A DNA stretch of 64,000 nucleotides from Hydractinia symbiolongicarpus (lineage: Eukaryota > Cnidaria > Hydrozoa > Anthoathecata > Hydractiniidae): positions 31,622,001 through 31,686,000 of the forward strand of contig NC_079883.1 in NCBI RefSeq assembly GCF_029227915.1, written 5' to 3'. Both the position numbers and the translations under genes were made by a program. Position 1 is the first letter of the stretch. The number at the start of each line of letters is the position of its first letter. The notes below the pieces were generated by a model, which saw nothing but the letters and a program-made list of their open reading frames with translations, ran no database searches and was not told where the DNA came from. Of this stretch, positions 1-11,650 are shown piece by piece.

Positions 1-152
1 TAAAAAAAAATTTAAAAAATCTTTCGGGAAATGAGTTTACTCCCTGGGTACTTTCTTTGTATACTTTTGACAATACGGGCCGAGTCCGGGATTTACGGGA
101 AATCGCAGGTTTTCGTTTGCCGGCGATTAAACTTCTTTTATTCAGCGTCTCA

Positions 153-174
153 TCAAAAATGAAAACATTTTTGA
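153..174 (+). other. A/T-rich inverted repeat, present in most units
   Basis: Arms TCAAAAATG (153-161) and CATTTTTGA (166-174) are perfect reverse complements around four A residues. This nine-pair stem recurs in every unit that reads ATTTTTGAAAAC. Units with ATTTTTAAAAAC lose one pair. Type C units (TCAAATATG with TATTTTTGA) have a T-T mismatch and a G-T pair, so they form a weaker stem. Confidence 0.8.
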
Positions 175-279
175 AAACTACAAGTCTTATGCGTTTTAGT
201 GGTGAAAAAATAATTTAAAAAATCGTTCTGGAAATGAGTTTACTCACAGGGTACTTTCTTTGTATACATTCGACTATAC

Positions 280-312
280 GGGCCAAGACCGGGATTTACG
301 GGAAATCGCGGG
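280..312 (+). other. Four-GGG motif of the satellite core (near-canonical G-quadruplex)
   Basis: GGG runs at 280, 291, 300 and 310 are separated by 8, 6 and 7 bases. The usual sequence rule for a G-quadruplex allows loops of 1-7, so the first loop is one base too long here. Most A units and B units reading GCGGG share this layout. Units with GCAGG or CCGGATTT lose one run. Confidence 0.6.
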
Positions 313-1091
313 ATTTCGTTTGCCGGCGATTAAACCTCTTTCATTACGCGTCTCATCAAAAATGAAAACATTTTTGAAAACTGCAAGTCTCATGCGTTTT
401 AGTGGTGAAAAAATAATTTAATAAATCGGTCGGGAAATGAGTTTACTCCCTGGGTACTTTCTTTGTACACTTTTGACTATACGGGCCGAGTCCGGATTTA
501 CGGGAAGTCGCGGGTTTTCGTTTACCGGCGATTAAAACTCTTTCATTAAGCGTCTCATCAAAAATGAAAACATTTTTGAAAACTACAAGTCTCATGTGTT
601 TTAGCTGTGAAATAGTAATTTAAAAAATCGTTCGGGAAATGAGTTTACACCCTGGGTACTTTCTTTGTATACTTTTGCCTATTCGGGCCGAGTCCGGGAT
701 TTACGGGAAATCGCGGGATTTCGTTTGCCGGCGATTAAACCTCTTTCATTAAGCATCTCATCAAAAATGAAAACATTTTTGAAAACTACAAGTCTCATGC
801 GCTTTAGTGGTAAAAAAAAAAAATTTAAAAAATCGTTCGGGAAATGAGTTTACTCCCTGGGTACTTTCTTTGTATACTTTTGACTATACGGGCCGAGTCC
901 GGGATTTACGGGAAATCGCAGGTTTTCGTTTGCCAGCGATTAAACTTCTTTTATTCAGCGTCTCATCAAAAATGAAAACATTTTTGAAAACTACAAGTCT
1001 CATGCGTTTTAGTGGTGAAAAAATAAATTAAAAAGTCGTTCGGGAAATGATTTTACTTCCTGGGTACTTTCTTTGTATACTTTTGACTATA

Positions 1092-1104
1092 CGGGCCAAG
1101 CCCG
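1092..1104 (+). other. GC-rich mini-hairpin in A-type units
   Basis: CGGGC (1,092-1,096) and GCCCG (1,100-1,104) are reverse complements around CAA. B units read CGGGC with GTCCG, replacing one pair by G-T; units with GGTCAAGCCC replace another by T-G. The stem overlaps the GGG-run motif, so only one of the two structures could form at a time. Confidence 0.65.
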
Positions 1105-3836
1105 GGATTTACGGGAAATCGCGGGATTTCGTTTGCCGGCAATTAAACCTCTTTCATTAAGCCTCTCATCAAAAATGAAAACATTTGTGAAAACTACAAG
1201 TCTTATGCGTTTTAGTGGTGAAAAAATAATTTAAAAAATCGTTCTGGAAATGAGTTTACTCACAGGGTACTTTCTTTGTATACATTCGACTATACGGGCC
1301 AAGCCCGGGATTTACGGGAAATCGCGGGTTTTCGTTTGCCGGCGATTAAACCTCTTTCATTAAGCGTCTCATCAAAAATGAAAACATTTTTGAAAACTAC
1401 AAGTCTCATGTGTTTTAGTGGTGAAATAGTAATTTAAAAAATCGTTCGGGAAATGAGTTTACACCCTGGGTACTTTCTTTGTATACTTTTGACTATACGG
1501 GCTGAGTCCGGATTTACGGGAAATCGCAGGTTTTCGTTTGCCAGCGATTAAACTTCTTTTATTCAGCGTCTCAGCAAAAATAAAAACATTTTTGAAAACT
1601 ACAAGTCTCAAGCGTTTTAGTGGTGAAAAAATAAATTAAAAAGTCGTTCCGGAAATGATTTTACTTCCTGGGTACTTTCTCTGTATACTTTTGACTATAC
1701 GGGCCAAGCCCGGGATTTACGGGAAATCGCGGGATTTCGTTTGCCGGCGATTAAACCTCTTTCATTAAGCCTCTCATCAAAAATGAAAACATTTTTGAAA
1801 ACTACAAGTATCATGCGTTTTAGTGGTGAAAAAATAAATTAAAAAATCGTTCGGGAAATGAGTTTACTTCCTGGGTACTTTCTTTGTATACTTTTGACTA
1901 TACGGGCCAAGCCCGGGATTTACGGGAAATCGCGGGTTTTCGTTTGCCGGCGATTAAACTTCTTTTATTCAGTGTCTCATCAAAAATGAAAACATTTGTG
2001 AAAACTACAAGTCTTATGCGTTTTAGTGGTGAAAAAATAATTTAAAAAATCGTTCTGGAAATGAGTTTACTCACAGGGTACTTTCTTTGTATACATTCGA
2101 CTATACGGGCCAAGCCCGGGATTTACGGGAAATCGCGGGTTTTCGTTTGCCGGCGATTAAACCTCTTTCATTAGGCGTCTCATCAAAAATGAAAACATTT
2201 TTGAAAACTACAAGTCTCATGTGTTTTAGTGGTGAAATAGTAATTTAAAAAATCGTTCGGGAAATGAGTTTACACCCTGGGTACTTCCTTTGTATACTTT
2301 TGCCTATACGGGCCGAGTCCGGGATTTACGGGAAGTCGCGGGTTTTCGTTTGCCGGCGATTAAACTTCTTTTATTCAGCGTCTCATCAAGAATGATAACC
2401 TTTTTAAAAACTAAAAGTGTCATGGGCTTTAGTGGTGAAATAATAATTTAAAAAATCGTTCGGGAAATGAGTTTACTCCCTGGGTACTTTCTTTGTATAC
2501 TTTTGACTATACGGGCTGAGTCGGGATTTACGGGAAGTCGCGGGTTTTCGTTTGCCGGCGATTAAACTTCTTTTGTTCAGCGTCTCATCAAAAATGAAAA
2601 CATTTTTAAAAACTAAAAGTCTCAAGCGTTTTAGTGGTGAAAAAAAAATTTAAAAAATCGTTCGGGAAATGAGTTTACTCCCTGGGTACTTTCTTTGTAT
2701 ACATTCGACTATACGGGCCAAGCCCGGGATTTACGGGAAATCGCGGGATTTCGTTTGCCGGCGATTAAACCTCTTTCATTAAGCGTCTCATCAAAAATGA
2801 AAACATTTTTGAAAACTACAAGTCTCATGCGTTTTAGTGGTTAAAAAAAAAATTTAAAAAATCTTTCGGGAAATGAGTTTACTCCCTGGGTACTTTCTTT
2901 GTATACTTTTGACAATACGGGCCGAGTCCGGGATTTACGGGAAATCGCAGGTTTTCGTTTGCCGGCGATTAAACTTCTTTTATTCAGCGTCTCATCAAAA
3001 ATGAAAACATTTTTGAAAACTACAAGTCTTATGCGTTTTAGTGGTGAAAAAATAATTTAAAAAATCGTTCTGGAAATGAGTTTACTCACAGGGTACTTTC
3101 TTTGTATACATTCGACTATACGGGCCAAGACCGGGATTTACGGGAAATCGCGGGTTTTTGTTTGCCGGCGATTAAACTTCTTTTATTCAGTGTCTCATCA
3201 AAAATGAAAACATTTGTGAAAACTACAAGTCTTATGCGTTTTAGTGGTGAAAAAATAATTTAAAAAATCGTTCTGGAAATGAGTTTACTCACAGGGTACT
3301 TTCTTTGTATACTTTTGACTATACGGGCCAAGCCCGGGATTTACGGGAAATCGCGGGTTTTCGTTTGCCGGCGATTAAACTTCTTTTATTCAGTGTCTCA
3401 TCAAAAATGAAAACATTTGTGAAAACTACAAGTCTTATGCGTTTTAGTGGTGAAAAAATAATTTAAAAAATCGTTCTGGAAATGAGTTTACTCACAGGGT
3501 ACTTTCTTTGTATACATTCGACTATACGGGCCAAGCCCGGATTTACGGGAAATCGCGGGATTTCGTTTGCCGGCGATTAAACCTCTTTCATTAAGCGTCT
3601 CATCAAAAATGAAAACATTTTTAAAAACTGCAAGTCTCATGCGTTTTAGTGGTGAAATGATAATTTAAAAAATCGTTTTGGAAATGAGTTTACTCACAGG
3701 GTACTTTCTTTGTATACATTCGACTATACGGGCCAAGCCCGGGATTTACGGGAAATCGCGGGTTTTCGTTTGCCGGCGATTAAACCTCTTTCATTAAGCG
3801 TCTCATTAAAAATGAAAACATTTTTGAAAACTACAA

Positions 3837-5460
3837 GTCTCATGTGTTTTAGTGGTGAAATAGTAATTTAAAAAATCGTTCGGGAAATGAGTTTACACCC
3901 TGGGTACTTTCTTTGTATACTTTTGCCTATACGGGCCGAGTCCGGGATTTACGGGAAGTCGCGGGTTTTCGTTTGCCGGCGATTAAACTTCTTTTATTCA
4001 GCGTCTCATCAAAAATGACAACCTTTTTAAAAACTAAAAGTGTCATGGGCTTTAGTGGTGAAATAATAATTTAAAAAATCGTTCGGGAAATGAGTTTACT
4101 CCCTGGGTACTTTCTTTGTATACATTCGACTATACGGGTCAAGCCCGGGATTTACGGGAAATCGCGGGATTTCGTTTGCCGGCGATTAATCCTCTTTCAT
4201 TAAGCGTCTCATCAAAAATGAAAACATTTTTGAAAACTACAAGTCTCATGCGTTTTAGTGGTTAAAAAAAAATTTAAAAAATCGTTCGGGAAATGAGTTT
4301 ACTACCTGGGTACTTTTTTTGTATACTTTTGACTATACGGGCCGAGTCCGGGATTTACGGGAAATCGCAGGTTTTCGTTTGCCGGCGATTAAACTTCTTT
4401 TATTCAGCGTCTCATCAAAAATGAAAACATTTTTGAAAACTACAAGTCTTATGCGTTTTAGTGGTGAAAAAATAATTTAAAAAATCGTTCTGGAAATGAG
4501 TTTACTCACAGGGTACTTTCTTTGTATACATTCGACTATACGGGCCAAGACCGGGATTTACGGGAAATCGCGGGATTTCGTTTGCCGGCGATTAAACCTC
4601 TTTCATTACGCGTCTCATCAAAAATGAAAACATTTTTGAAAACTGCAAGTCTCATGTGTTTTAGTGGTGAAATAGTAATTTAAAAAATCGTTCGGGAAAT
4701 GAGTTTACACCCTGGGTACTTTCTTTGTATACTTTTGCCTATACGGGCCGAGTCCGGGATTTACGGGAAGTCGCGGGTTTTCGTTTGCCGGCGATTAAAC
4801 TTCTTTTATTCAGCGTCTCATCAAAAATGACAACCTTTTTAAAAACTAAAAGTGTCATGGGCTTTAGTGGTGAAATAATAATTTAAAAAATCGTACGGGA
4901 AATTAGTTTACTCCCTGGGTACTTTCTTTGTATACATTCGACTATACGGGTCAAGCCCGGGATTTACGGGAAATCGCGGGATTTCGTTTGCCGGCGATTA
5001 ATCCTCTTTCATTAAGCGTCTCATCAAAAATGAAAACATTTTTGAAAACTACAAGTCTCATGCGTTTTAGTGGTTAAAAAAAAATTTAAAAAATCGTTCG
5101 GGAAATGAGTTTACTACCTGGGTACTTTTTTTGTATACTTTTGACTATACGGGCCGAGTCCGGGATTTACGGGAAATCGCAGGTTTTCGTTTGCCGGCGA
5201 TTAAACTTCTTTTATTCAGCGTCTCATCAAAAATGAAAACATTTTTGAAAACTACAAGTCTTATGCGTTTTAGTGGTGAAAAAATAATTTAAAAAATCGT
5301 TCTGGAAATGAGTTTACTCACAGGGTACTTTCTTTGTATACATTCGACTATACGGGCCAAGACCGGGATTTACGGGAAATCGCGGGATTTCGTTTGCCGG
5401 CGATTAAACCTCTTTCATTACGCGTCTCATCAAAAATGAAAACATTTTTGAAAACTGCAA
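3837..5460. repeat. 812-bp tandem duplication (4 units x 2)
   Basis: Two adjacent four-unit blocks, about 3,837-4,648 and 4,649-5,460, share rare variants at a constant 812-bp offset. These are GACAACC at 4,017 and 4,829, TCAAGCCCGGG after CGGG at 4,139 and 4,951, and ACTACCTGGG at 4,301 and 5,113. The sequence before the first copy (CATTAAGCG, ACTACAAG) differs from that before the second (CATTACGCG, ACTGCAAG), which sets the boundaries to within a few tens of bases. A few point differences, such as GTACGGGAAATTAG in the second copy, arose afterwards. Confidence 0.8.
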
Positions 5461-8400
5461 GTCTCATGCGTTTTAGTGGTGAAAAAATAATTTAAAAAAT
5501 CGGTCGGGAAATGAGTTTACTCCCTGGGTACTTTCTTTGTATACTTTTGACTATACGGGCCGAGTCCGGATTTACGGGAAGTCGCGGGTTTTCGTTTGCC
5601 GGCGATTAAACTTCTTTTATTCAGCGTCTCATCAAAAATGAAAACATTTTTAAAAACTACAAATCTCATGCGTTTTAGTGGTAAAAAAAAAAATTAAAAA
5701 ATCGTTCGGGAAATGAGTTTACTCCCTGGGTACTTTCTTTGTATACATTCGACTATACGGGCCAAGCCCGGATTTACGGGAAATCGCGGGATTTCGTTTG
5801 CCGGCGATTAAACCTCTTTCATTAAGCGTCTCATCAAAAATGAAAACATTTTTAAAAACTGCAAGTCTCATGCGTTTTAGTGGTGAAATGATAATTTAAA
5901 AAATCGTTTTGGAAATGAGTTTACTCACAGGGTACTTTCTTTGTATACATTCGACTATACGGGCCAAGCCCGGGATTTACGGGAAATCGCAGGTTTTCGT
6001 TTGCCGGCGATTAAACCACTTTTATTCAGCGTCTCATCAAAAATGAAAACATTTTTGAAAACTACAAGTCTCATGCGTTTTAGTGGTAAAAAAAAATTTA
6101 AAAAATCGTTCGGGAAATGAGTTTACTCCCTGGGTACTTTCTTTGTATACATTCGACTATACGGGCCAAGCCCAGGATTTACGGGAAATCGCGGGATTTC
6201 GTTTGCCGGCGATTAAACCTCTTTCATTAAGCGTCTCATCAAAAATGAAAACATTTTTGAAAACTACAAGTCTCATGCGTTTTAGTGGTTAAAAAAAAAT
6301 TTAAAAAATCGTTCGGGAAATGAGTTTACTCCCTGGGTACTTTCTTTGTATACTTTTGACTATACGGGCCGAGTCCGGGCTTTACGGGAAATCGCAGGTT
6401 TTCGTTTGCCGGCGATTAAACTTCTTTTATTCAGCGTCTCATCAAAAATGAAAACATTTTTGAAAACTACAAGTCTTATGCGTTTTAGTGGTGAAAAAAT
6501 AATTTAAAAAATCGTTTTGGAAATGAGTTTACTCACAGGGTACTTTCTTTATATACATTCGACTATACTGGCCAAGACCGGGATTTACGGGAAATCGCGG
6601 GATTTCGTTTGCCGGCGATTAAACCTCTTTCATTACGCGTCTCATCAAAAATGAAAACATTTTTGAAAACTGCAAGTCTCATGCGTTTTAGTGGTAAAAA
6701 AAAAATTTAAAAAATCGTTCGGGAAATGAGTTTACTCCCTGGGTACTTTCTTTGTATACTTTTGACTATACGGGCTGAGTCCGGATTTACGGGAAGTCGC
6801 GGGTTTTCGTTTGCCGGCGATTAAACTTCTTTTATTCAGCGTCTCATCAAAAATGAAAACATTTTTAAAAACTACAAGTCTCAAGCGTTTTAGTGGTGAA
6901 AAAAAAATTTAAAAAATTGTTCGGGAAATGAGTTTACTCCCTGGGTACTTTCTTTGTATACATTCGACTATATGGGCCAAGCCCGGGATTTACGGGAAAT
7001 CGCGGGATTTCGTTTGCCGGCGATTAAACCTCTTTCATTAAGCGTCTCATCAAAAATGAAAACATTTTTGAAAACTACAAGTCTCATGCGTTTTAGTGGT
7101 TAAAAAAAAATTTATAAAATCGTTCGGGAAATGAGTTTACTCCCTGGGTACTTTCTTTGTATACTTTTGACTATACGGGCCGAGTCCGGGATTTACGGGA
7201 AATCGCAGGTTTTCGTTTGCCGGCGATTAAACTTCTTTTATTCAGCGTCTCATCAAAAATGAAAACATTTTTGAAAACTACAAGTCTTATGCGTTTTAGT
7301 GGTGAAAAAATAATTTAAAAAATCGTTCTGGAAATGAGTTTACTCACAGGGTATTTTCTTTGTATACATTCGACTATACGGGCCAAGACCGGGATTTACG
7401 GGAAATCGCGGGATTTCGTTTGCCGGCGATTAAACCTCTTTCATTACGCGTCTCATCAAAAATGAAAACATTTTTGAAAACTGCAAGTCTCATGCGTTTT
7501 AGTGGTGAAAAAATAATTTAAAAAATCGGTCGGGAAATGAGTTTACTCCCTGGGTACTTTCTTTGTATACTTTTGACTATACGGGCCGAGTCCGGATTTA
7601 CGGGAAGTCGCGGGTTTTCGTTTGCCGGCGATTAAACTTCTTTTATTCAGCGTCTCATCAAAAATGAAAACATTTTTAAAAACTACAAATCTCATGCGTT
7701 TTAGTGGTAAAAAAAAAATTTAAAAAATCGTTCGGGAAATGAGTTTACTCCCTGGGTACTTTCTTTGTATACATTCGACAATACGGGCCAAGCACGGATT
7801 TATGGGAAATCGCGTGATTTCGTTTGCCGGCGATTAAACCTCTTTCATTAAGCGTCTCATCAAAAATGAAAACATTTTTAAAAACTGCAAGTCTCATGCG
7901 TTTTAGTGGTGAAATGATAATTTAAAAAATCGTTTTGGAAATGAGTTTACTCCCTGGGTACTTTCTTTGTATACATTCGACTATACGGGCCAAGCCCGGG
8001 ATTTACGGGAAATCGCGGGATTTCGTTTGCCGGCGATTAAACCTCTTTCATTAAGCGTCTCATCAAAAATGAAAACATTTTTGAAAACTACAAGTCTCAT
8101 GCGTTTTAGTGGTTAAAAAAAATTTAAAAAATCGTTCGGGAAATGAGTTTACTCCCTGGGTACTTTCTTTGTATACTTTTGACTATACGGGCCGAGTCCG
8201 GGATTTACGGGAAATCGCAGGTTTTCGTTTGCCGGCGATTAAACTTCTTTTATTCAGCGTCTCATCAAAAATGAAAACATTTTTGAAAACTACAAGTCTT
8301 ATGCGTTTTAGTGGTGAAAAAATAATTTAAAAAATCGTTCTGGAAATGAGTTTACTCACAGGGTACTTTCTTTGTATACATTCGACTATACGGGCCAAGA

Positions 8401-9130
8401 CCGGGATTTACGGGAAATCGCGGGATTTCGTTTGCCGGCGATTAAACCTCTTTCATTACGCGTCTCATCAAAAATGAAAACATTTTTGAAAACTGCAAGT
8501 CTCATGCGTTTTAGTGGTGAAAAAATAATTTAAAAAATCGGTCGGGAAATGAGTTTACTCCCTGGGTACTTTCTTTGTATACTTTTGACTATACGGGCCG
8601 AGTCCGGATTTACGGGAAGTCGCGGGTTTTCGTTTGCCGGCGATTAAACTTCTTTTATTCAGCGTCTCATCAAAAATGAAAACATTTTTAAAAACTACAA
8701 ATCTCATGCGTTTTAGTGGTAAAAAAAAAAATTAAAAAATCGTTCAGGAAATGAGTTTACTCCCTGGGTACTTTCTTTGTATACATTCGACTATACGGGC
8801 CAAGCCCGGATTTACGGGAAATCGCGGGATTTCGTTTGCCGGCGATTAAACATCTTTCATTAAGCGTCTCATCAAAAATGAAAACATTTTTAAAAACTGC
8901 AAGTCTCATGCGTTTTAGTGGTGAAATGATAATTTAAAAAATCGTTTTGGAAATGAGTTTACTCACAGGGTACTTTCTTTGTATACATTCGACTATACGG
9001 GCCAAGCCCGGGATTTACGGGAAATCGCAGGTTTTCGTTTGCCGGCGATTAAACCACTTTTATTCAGCGTCTCATCAAAAATGAAAACATTTTTGAAAAC
9101 TACAAGTCTCATGCGTTTTAGTGGTAAAAA
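5091..9130. repeat. Five-unit higher-order repeat 'alpha' (about 1,012 bp)
   Basis: The five units in order are: a type-B unit; a CCAAGACCGGG unit ending CATTACGCG; a unit starting CGGTCGGG with AAATCTCATGCG; a unit with CCCGGATTT and GAAATGATAATTT; and a GTTTTGG unit. The diagnostic CGGTCGGG lies at 5,501, 7,527 and 8,539, so copies 2 and 3 are 1,012 bp apart. The fifth unit of the copies at 5,091 and 8,120 carries ACTCACAGGG and CCACTTTTATTCAGC, whereas the copy at 7,110 carries ACTCCCTGGG and CCTCTTTCATTAAGC. Between about 6,110 and 7,100 lie related units with fewer diagnostic changes. Confidence 0.75.
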
Positions 9131-11650
9131 AAAAATTTAAAAAATCGTTCGGGAAATGAGTTTACTCCCTGGGTACTTTCTTTGTATACATTCGACTATA
9201 CGGGCCAAGCCCGGGATTTACGGGAAATCGCGGGATTTCGTTTGCCGGCGATTAAACCTCTTTCATTAAGCGTCTCATCAAAAATGAAAACATTTTTGAA
9301 AACTACAAGTCTCATGCGTTTTAGTGGTGAAAAAATAAATTAAAAAGCCGTTCGGGAAATGAGTTTACTTTCTGGGTACTTTCTTTGTATACTTTTGACT
9401 ATACGGGCCAAGCCCGGGATTTACGGGAAATCGCAGGTTTTCGTTTGCCGGCGATTAAACTTCTTTCATTAAGTCTCTCATCAAAAATGAAAACATTTTT
9501 GAAAACTCCAAGTCTCATGCGTTTTAGTGGTAAAAAAAAAATTTAAAAAATCGTTCGGGAAATGAGTTTACTCACAGGGTACTTTCTTTGTATACATTCG
9601 ACTACACGGGCCAAGACCGGGGTTTACGGGAAATCGCGGGATTTCGTTTGCTGGTGATTAAACCTCTTTCATTACGCGTCTCATCAAAAATGAAAACATT
9701 TTTGAAAACTGCAAGTCTCATGCGTTTTAGTGGTTAAAATTATCATTAAGCGTCTCATCAAAAATGAAAACATTTTTAAAAACTGCAAGTCTCATGCGTT
9801 TTAGTGGTGAAATGATAATTTAAAAAATCGTTTTGGAAATGAGTTTACTCCCTGGGTACTTTCTTTGTATACATTCGACTATACGGGCCAAGCCCGGGAT
9901 TTACGGGAAATCGCGGGATTTCGTTTGCCGGCGATTAAACTTCTTTTTTTCAGCGTCTCATCAAAAATGAAAACATTTTTGAAAACTACAAGTCTCATGC
10001 GTTTTAGTGGTGAAAAAATAAATTAAAAAATCGTTCGGGAAATGAGTTTACTTCCTGGGTACTTTCTTTGTATACTTTTGACTATACGGGCCAAGCCCGG
10101 AAATTACGGGAAATCGCGGGTTTTCGTTTGCCGGCGATTAAACTTCTTTTATTCAGCGTCTCATCAAAAATGAAAACATTTTTGAAAACTACAAGTCTTC
10201 TGGGTTTTAGTGGTGAAAAGATAATTTAAAAAATCGTTCTGGAAATGAGTTTACTCACACGGTACTTTCTTTGTTTACATTCGACTATACGGGCCAAGCC
10301 CGGGATTTACGGGAAATCGCGGGTTTTCGTTTGCCGGCGATTAAACCTCTTTCATTAAGCGTCTCATCAAAAATGAAAACATTTTTGAAAACTGCAAGTC
10401 TCATGCGTTTTAGTGGTGAAAAAATAAATTAAAAAGCCGTTCGGGAAATGAGTTTACTTTCTGGGTACTTTCTTTGTATACTTTTGACTATACGGGCCAA
10501 GCCAGGGATTTACGGGAAATCGCAGGTTTTCGTTTGCCGGCGATTAAACTTCTTTCATTAAGTCTCTCATCAAAAATGAAAACATTTTTGAAAACTCCAA
10601 GTCTCATGCGTTTTAGTGGTAAAAAAAAAATTTAAAAAATCGTTCGGGAAATGAGTTTACTCCCTGGGTACTTTCTTTGTATACATTCGACTATACGGGC
10701 CAAGCCCGGGGTTTACGGGAAATCGCGGGATTTCGTTTGCCGGCGATTAAACCTCTTTCATTAAGCGTCTCATCAAAAATGAAAACATTTTTGAAAACTA
10801 CAAGTCTCATGCGTTTTAGTGGTTAAAAAAAAATTTAAAAAATCGTTCGGGAAATGAGTTTACTCCCTGGGTACTTTCTTTGTATACTTTTGACTATACG
10901 GGCCGAGTCCGGGATTTACGGGAAATCGCAGGTTTTCTTTTGCCGGCGATTAAACTTCTTTTTTTCAGAGTCTCATCAAAAATGAAAACATTTTTGAAAA
11001 CTACAAGTCTCATGCGTTTTAGTGGTGAAAAAATAAATTAAAAAATCGTTCGCGAAATGAGTTTACTTCCTGGGTACTTTGTTTGTATACTTTTGACTAT
11101 ACGGGCCGACTCCGGATTTACGGGAAGTCGCGGGTTTTCGTTTGACGGCGATTAAACTTCTTTTATTCAGCGTCTCATCAAAAATGAAAACATTTTTAAA
11201 AACTACAAGTCTCAAGCGTTTTAGTGGTAAAAAAAAAATTTAAAAAATCGTTCGGGAAATGAGTTTACTCCCTGGGTACTTTCTTTGTATACATTCGACT
11301 ATACGGGCCAAATCCGGGGTTTACGGGAAATCGCGGGATTTCGTTTGCCGGCGATTAAACCTCTTTCATTAAGCGTCTCATCAAAAATAAAAACATTTTT
11401 GAAAACTACAAGTCTCATGCGTTTTAGTGGTTAAAAAAAAATTTAAAAAATCGTTCGGGAAATGAGTTTACTCCCTGGGTACTTTCTTTGTATACTTTTG
11501 ACTATACGGGCCGAGTCCGGGATTTACGGGAAATCGCAGGTTTTCGTTTGCCGGCGATTAAACTTCTTTTATTCAGTGTCTCATCAAAAATGAAAACATT
11601 TTTGAAAACTACAAGTCTTATGCGTTTTAGTGGTGAAAAAATAATTTAAA
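9131..11650. repeat. Satellite zone with a broken six-unit duplication
   Basis: Mixed A and B units. The rare variants AGCCGTTCGGG and GAAAACTCCAAG occur near 9,347 and again near 10,436, an offset of 1,089 bp. That equals five full units plus the 74-bp step of the truncated unit at about 9,735, so the two copies still correspond. Units from about 10,620 onward return to the B and A types with GGGGTTTACGG variants. No gene or foreign sequence is present. Confidence 0.7.
9735..9826. repeat. Truncated satellite unit, ~129 bp deleted
   Basis: The sequence passes from TAGTGGTTAAAA directly to TATCATTAAGCGTCTC, skipping the GC-rich core. The GAAAACATTT landmark falls at 9,692 and 9,766, only 74 bp apart instead of 203, so about 129 bp are missing. 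The break joins the A-rich block to the TTCATTAAG block, and short A/T-rich similarity at both ends would allow a microhomology-mediated deletion. This is the only large internal deletion of a unit that I found. Confidence 0.88.

Larger units (their letters stand above)
1..3836. repeat. Satellite zone 1: mixed A and B units
   Basis: About 19 units, with types A and B intermixed without a fixed alternation. The first three units (a B unit, a unit reading CCAAGACCGGG, and a unit starting CGGTCGGG at 427) match the start of the five-unit repeat seen again from 5,091. The opening unit, with the rare variants CTTTCGGG and GACAATACGG, recurs at about 2,863, an offset of 2,842 bp or 14 units; the match fades by about 3,150. 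A linked haplotype (TAGTAATTT, ACACCCTGGG, TTTTGCCTAT) appears several times. No gene is present. Confidence 0.85.

Noticed and set aside
269-282. CENP-B box candidate in A units (TTCG, six bases, CGGG)
   Set aside because: The CENP-B box core needs seven bases between TTCG and CGGG with a fixed A; here the spacing is six. B units read TTTTG in place of TTCG. I found no full match on either strand.
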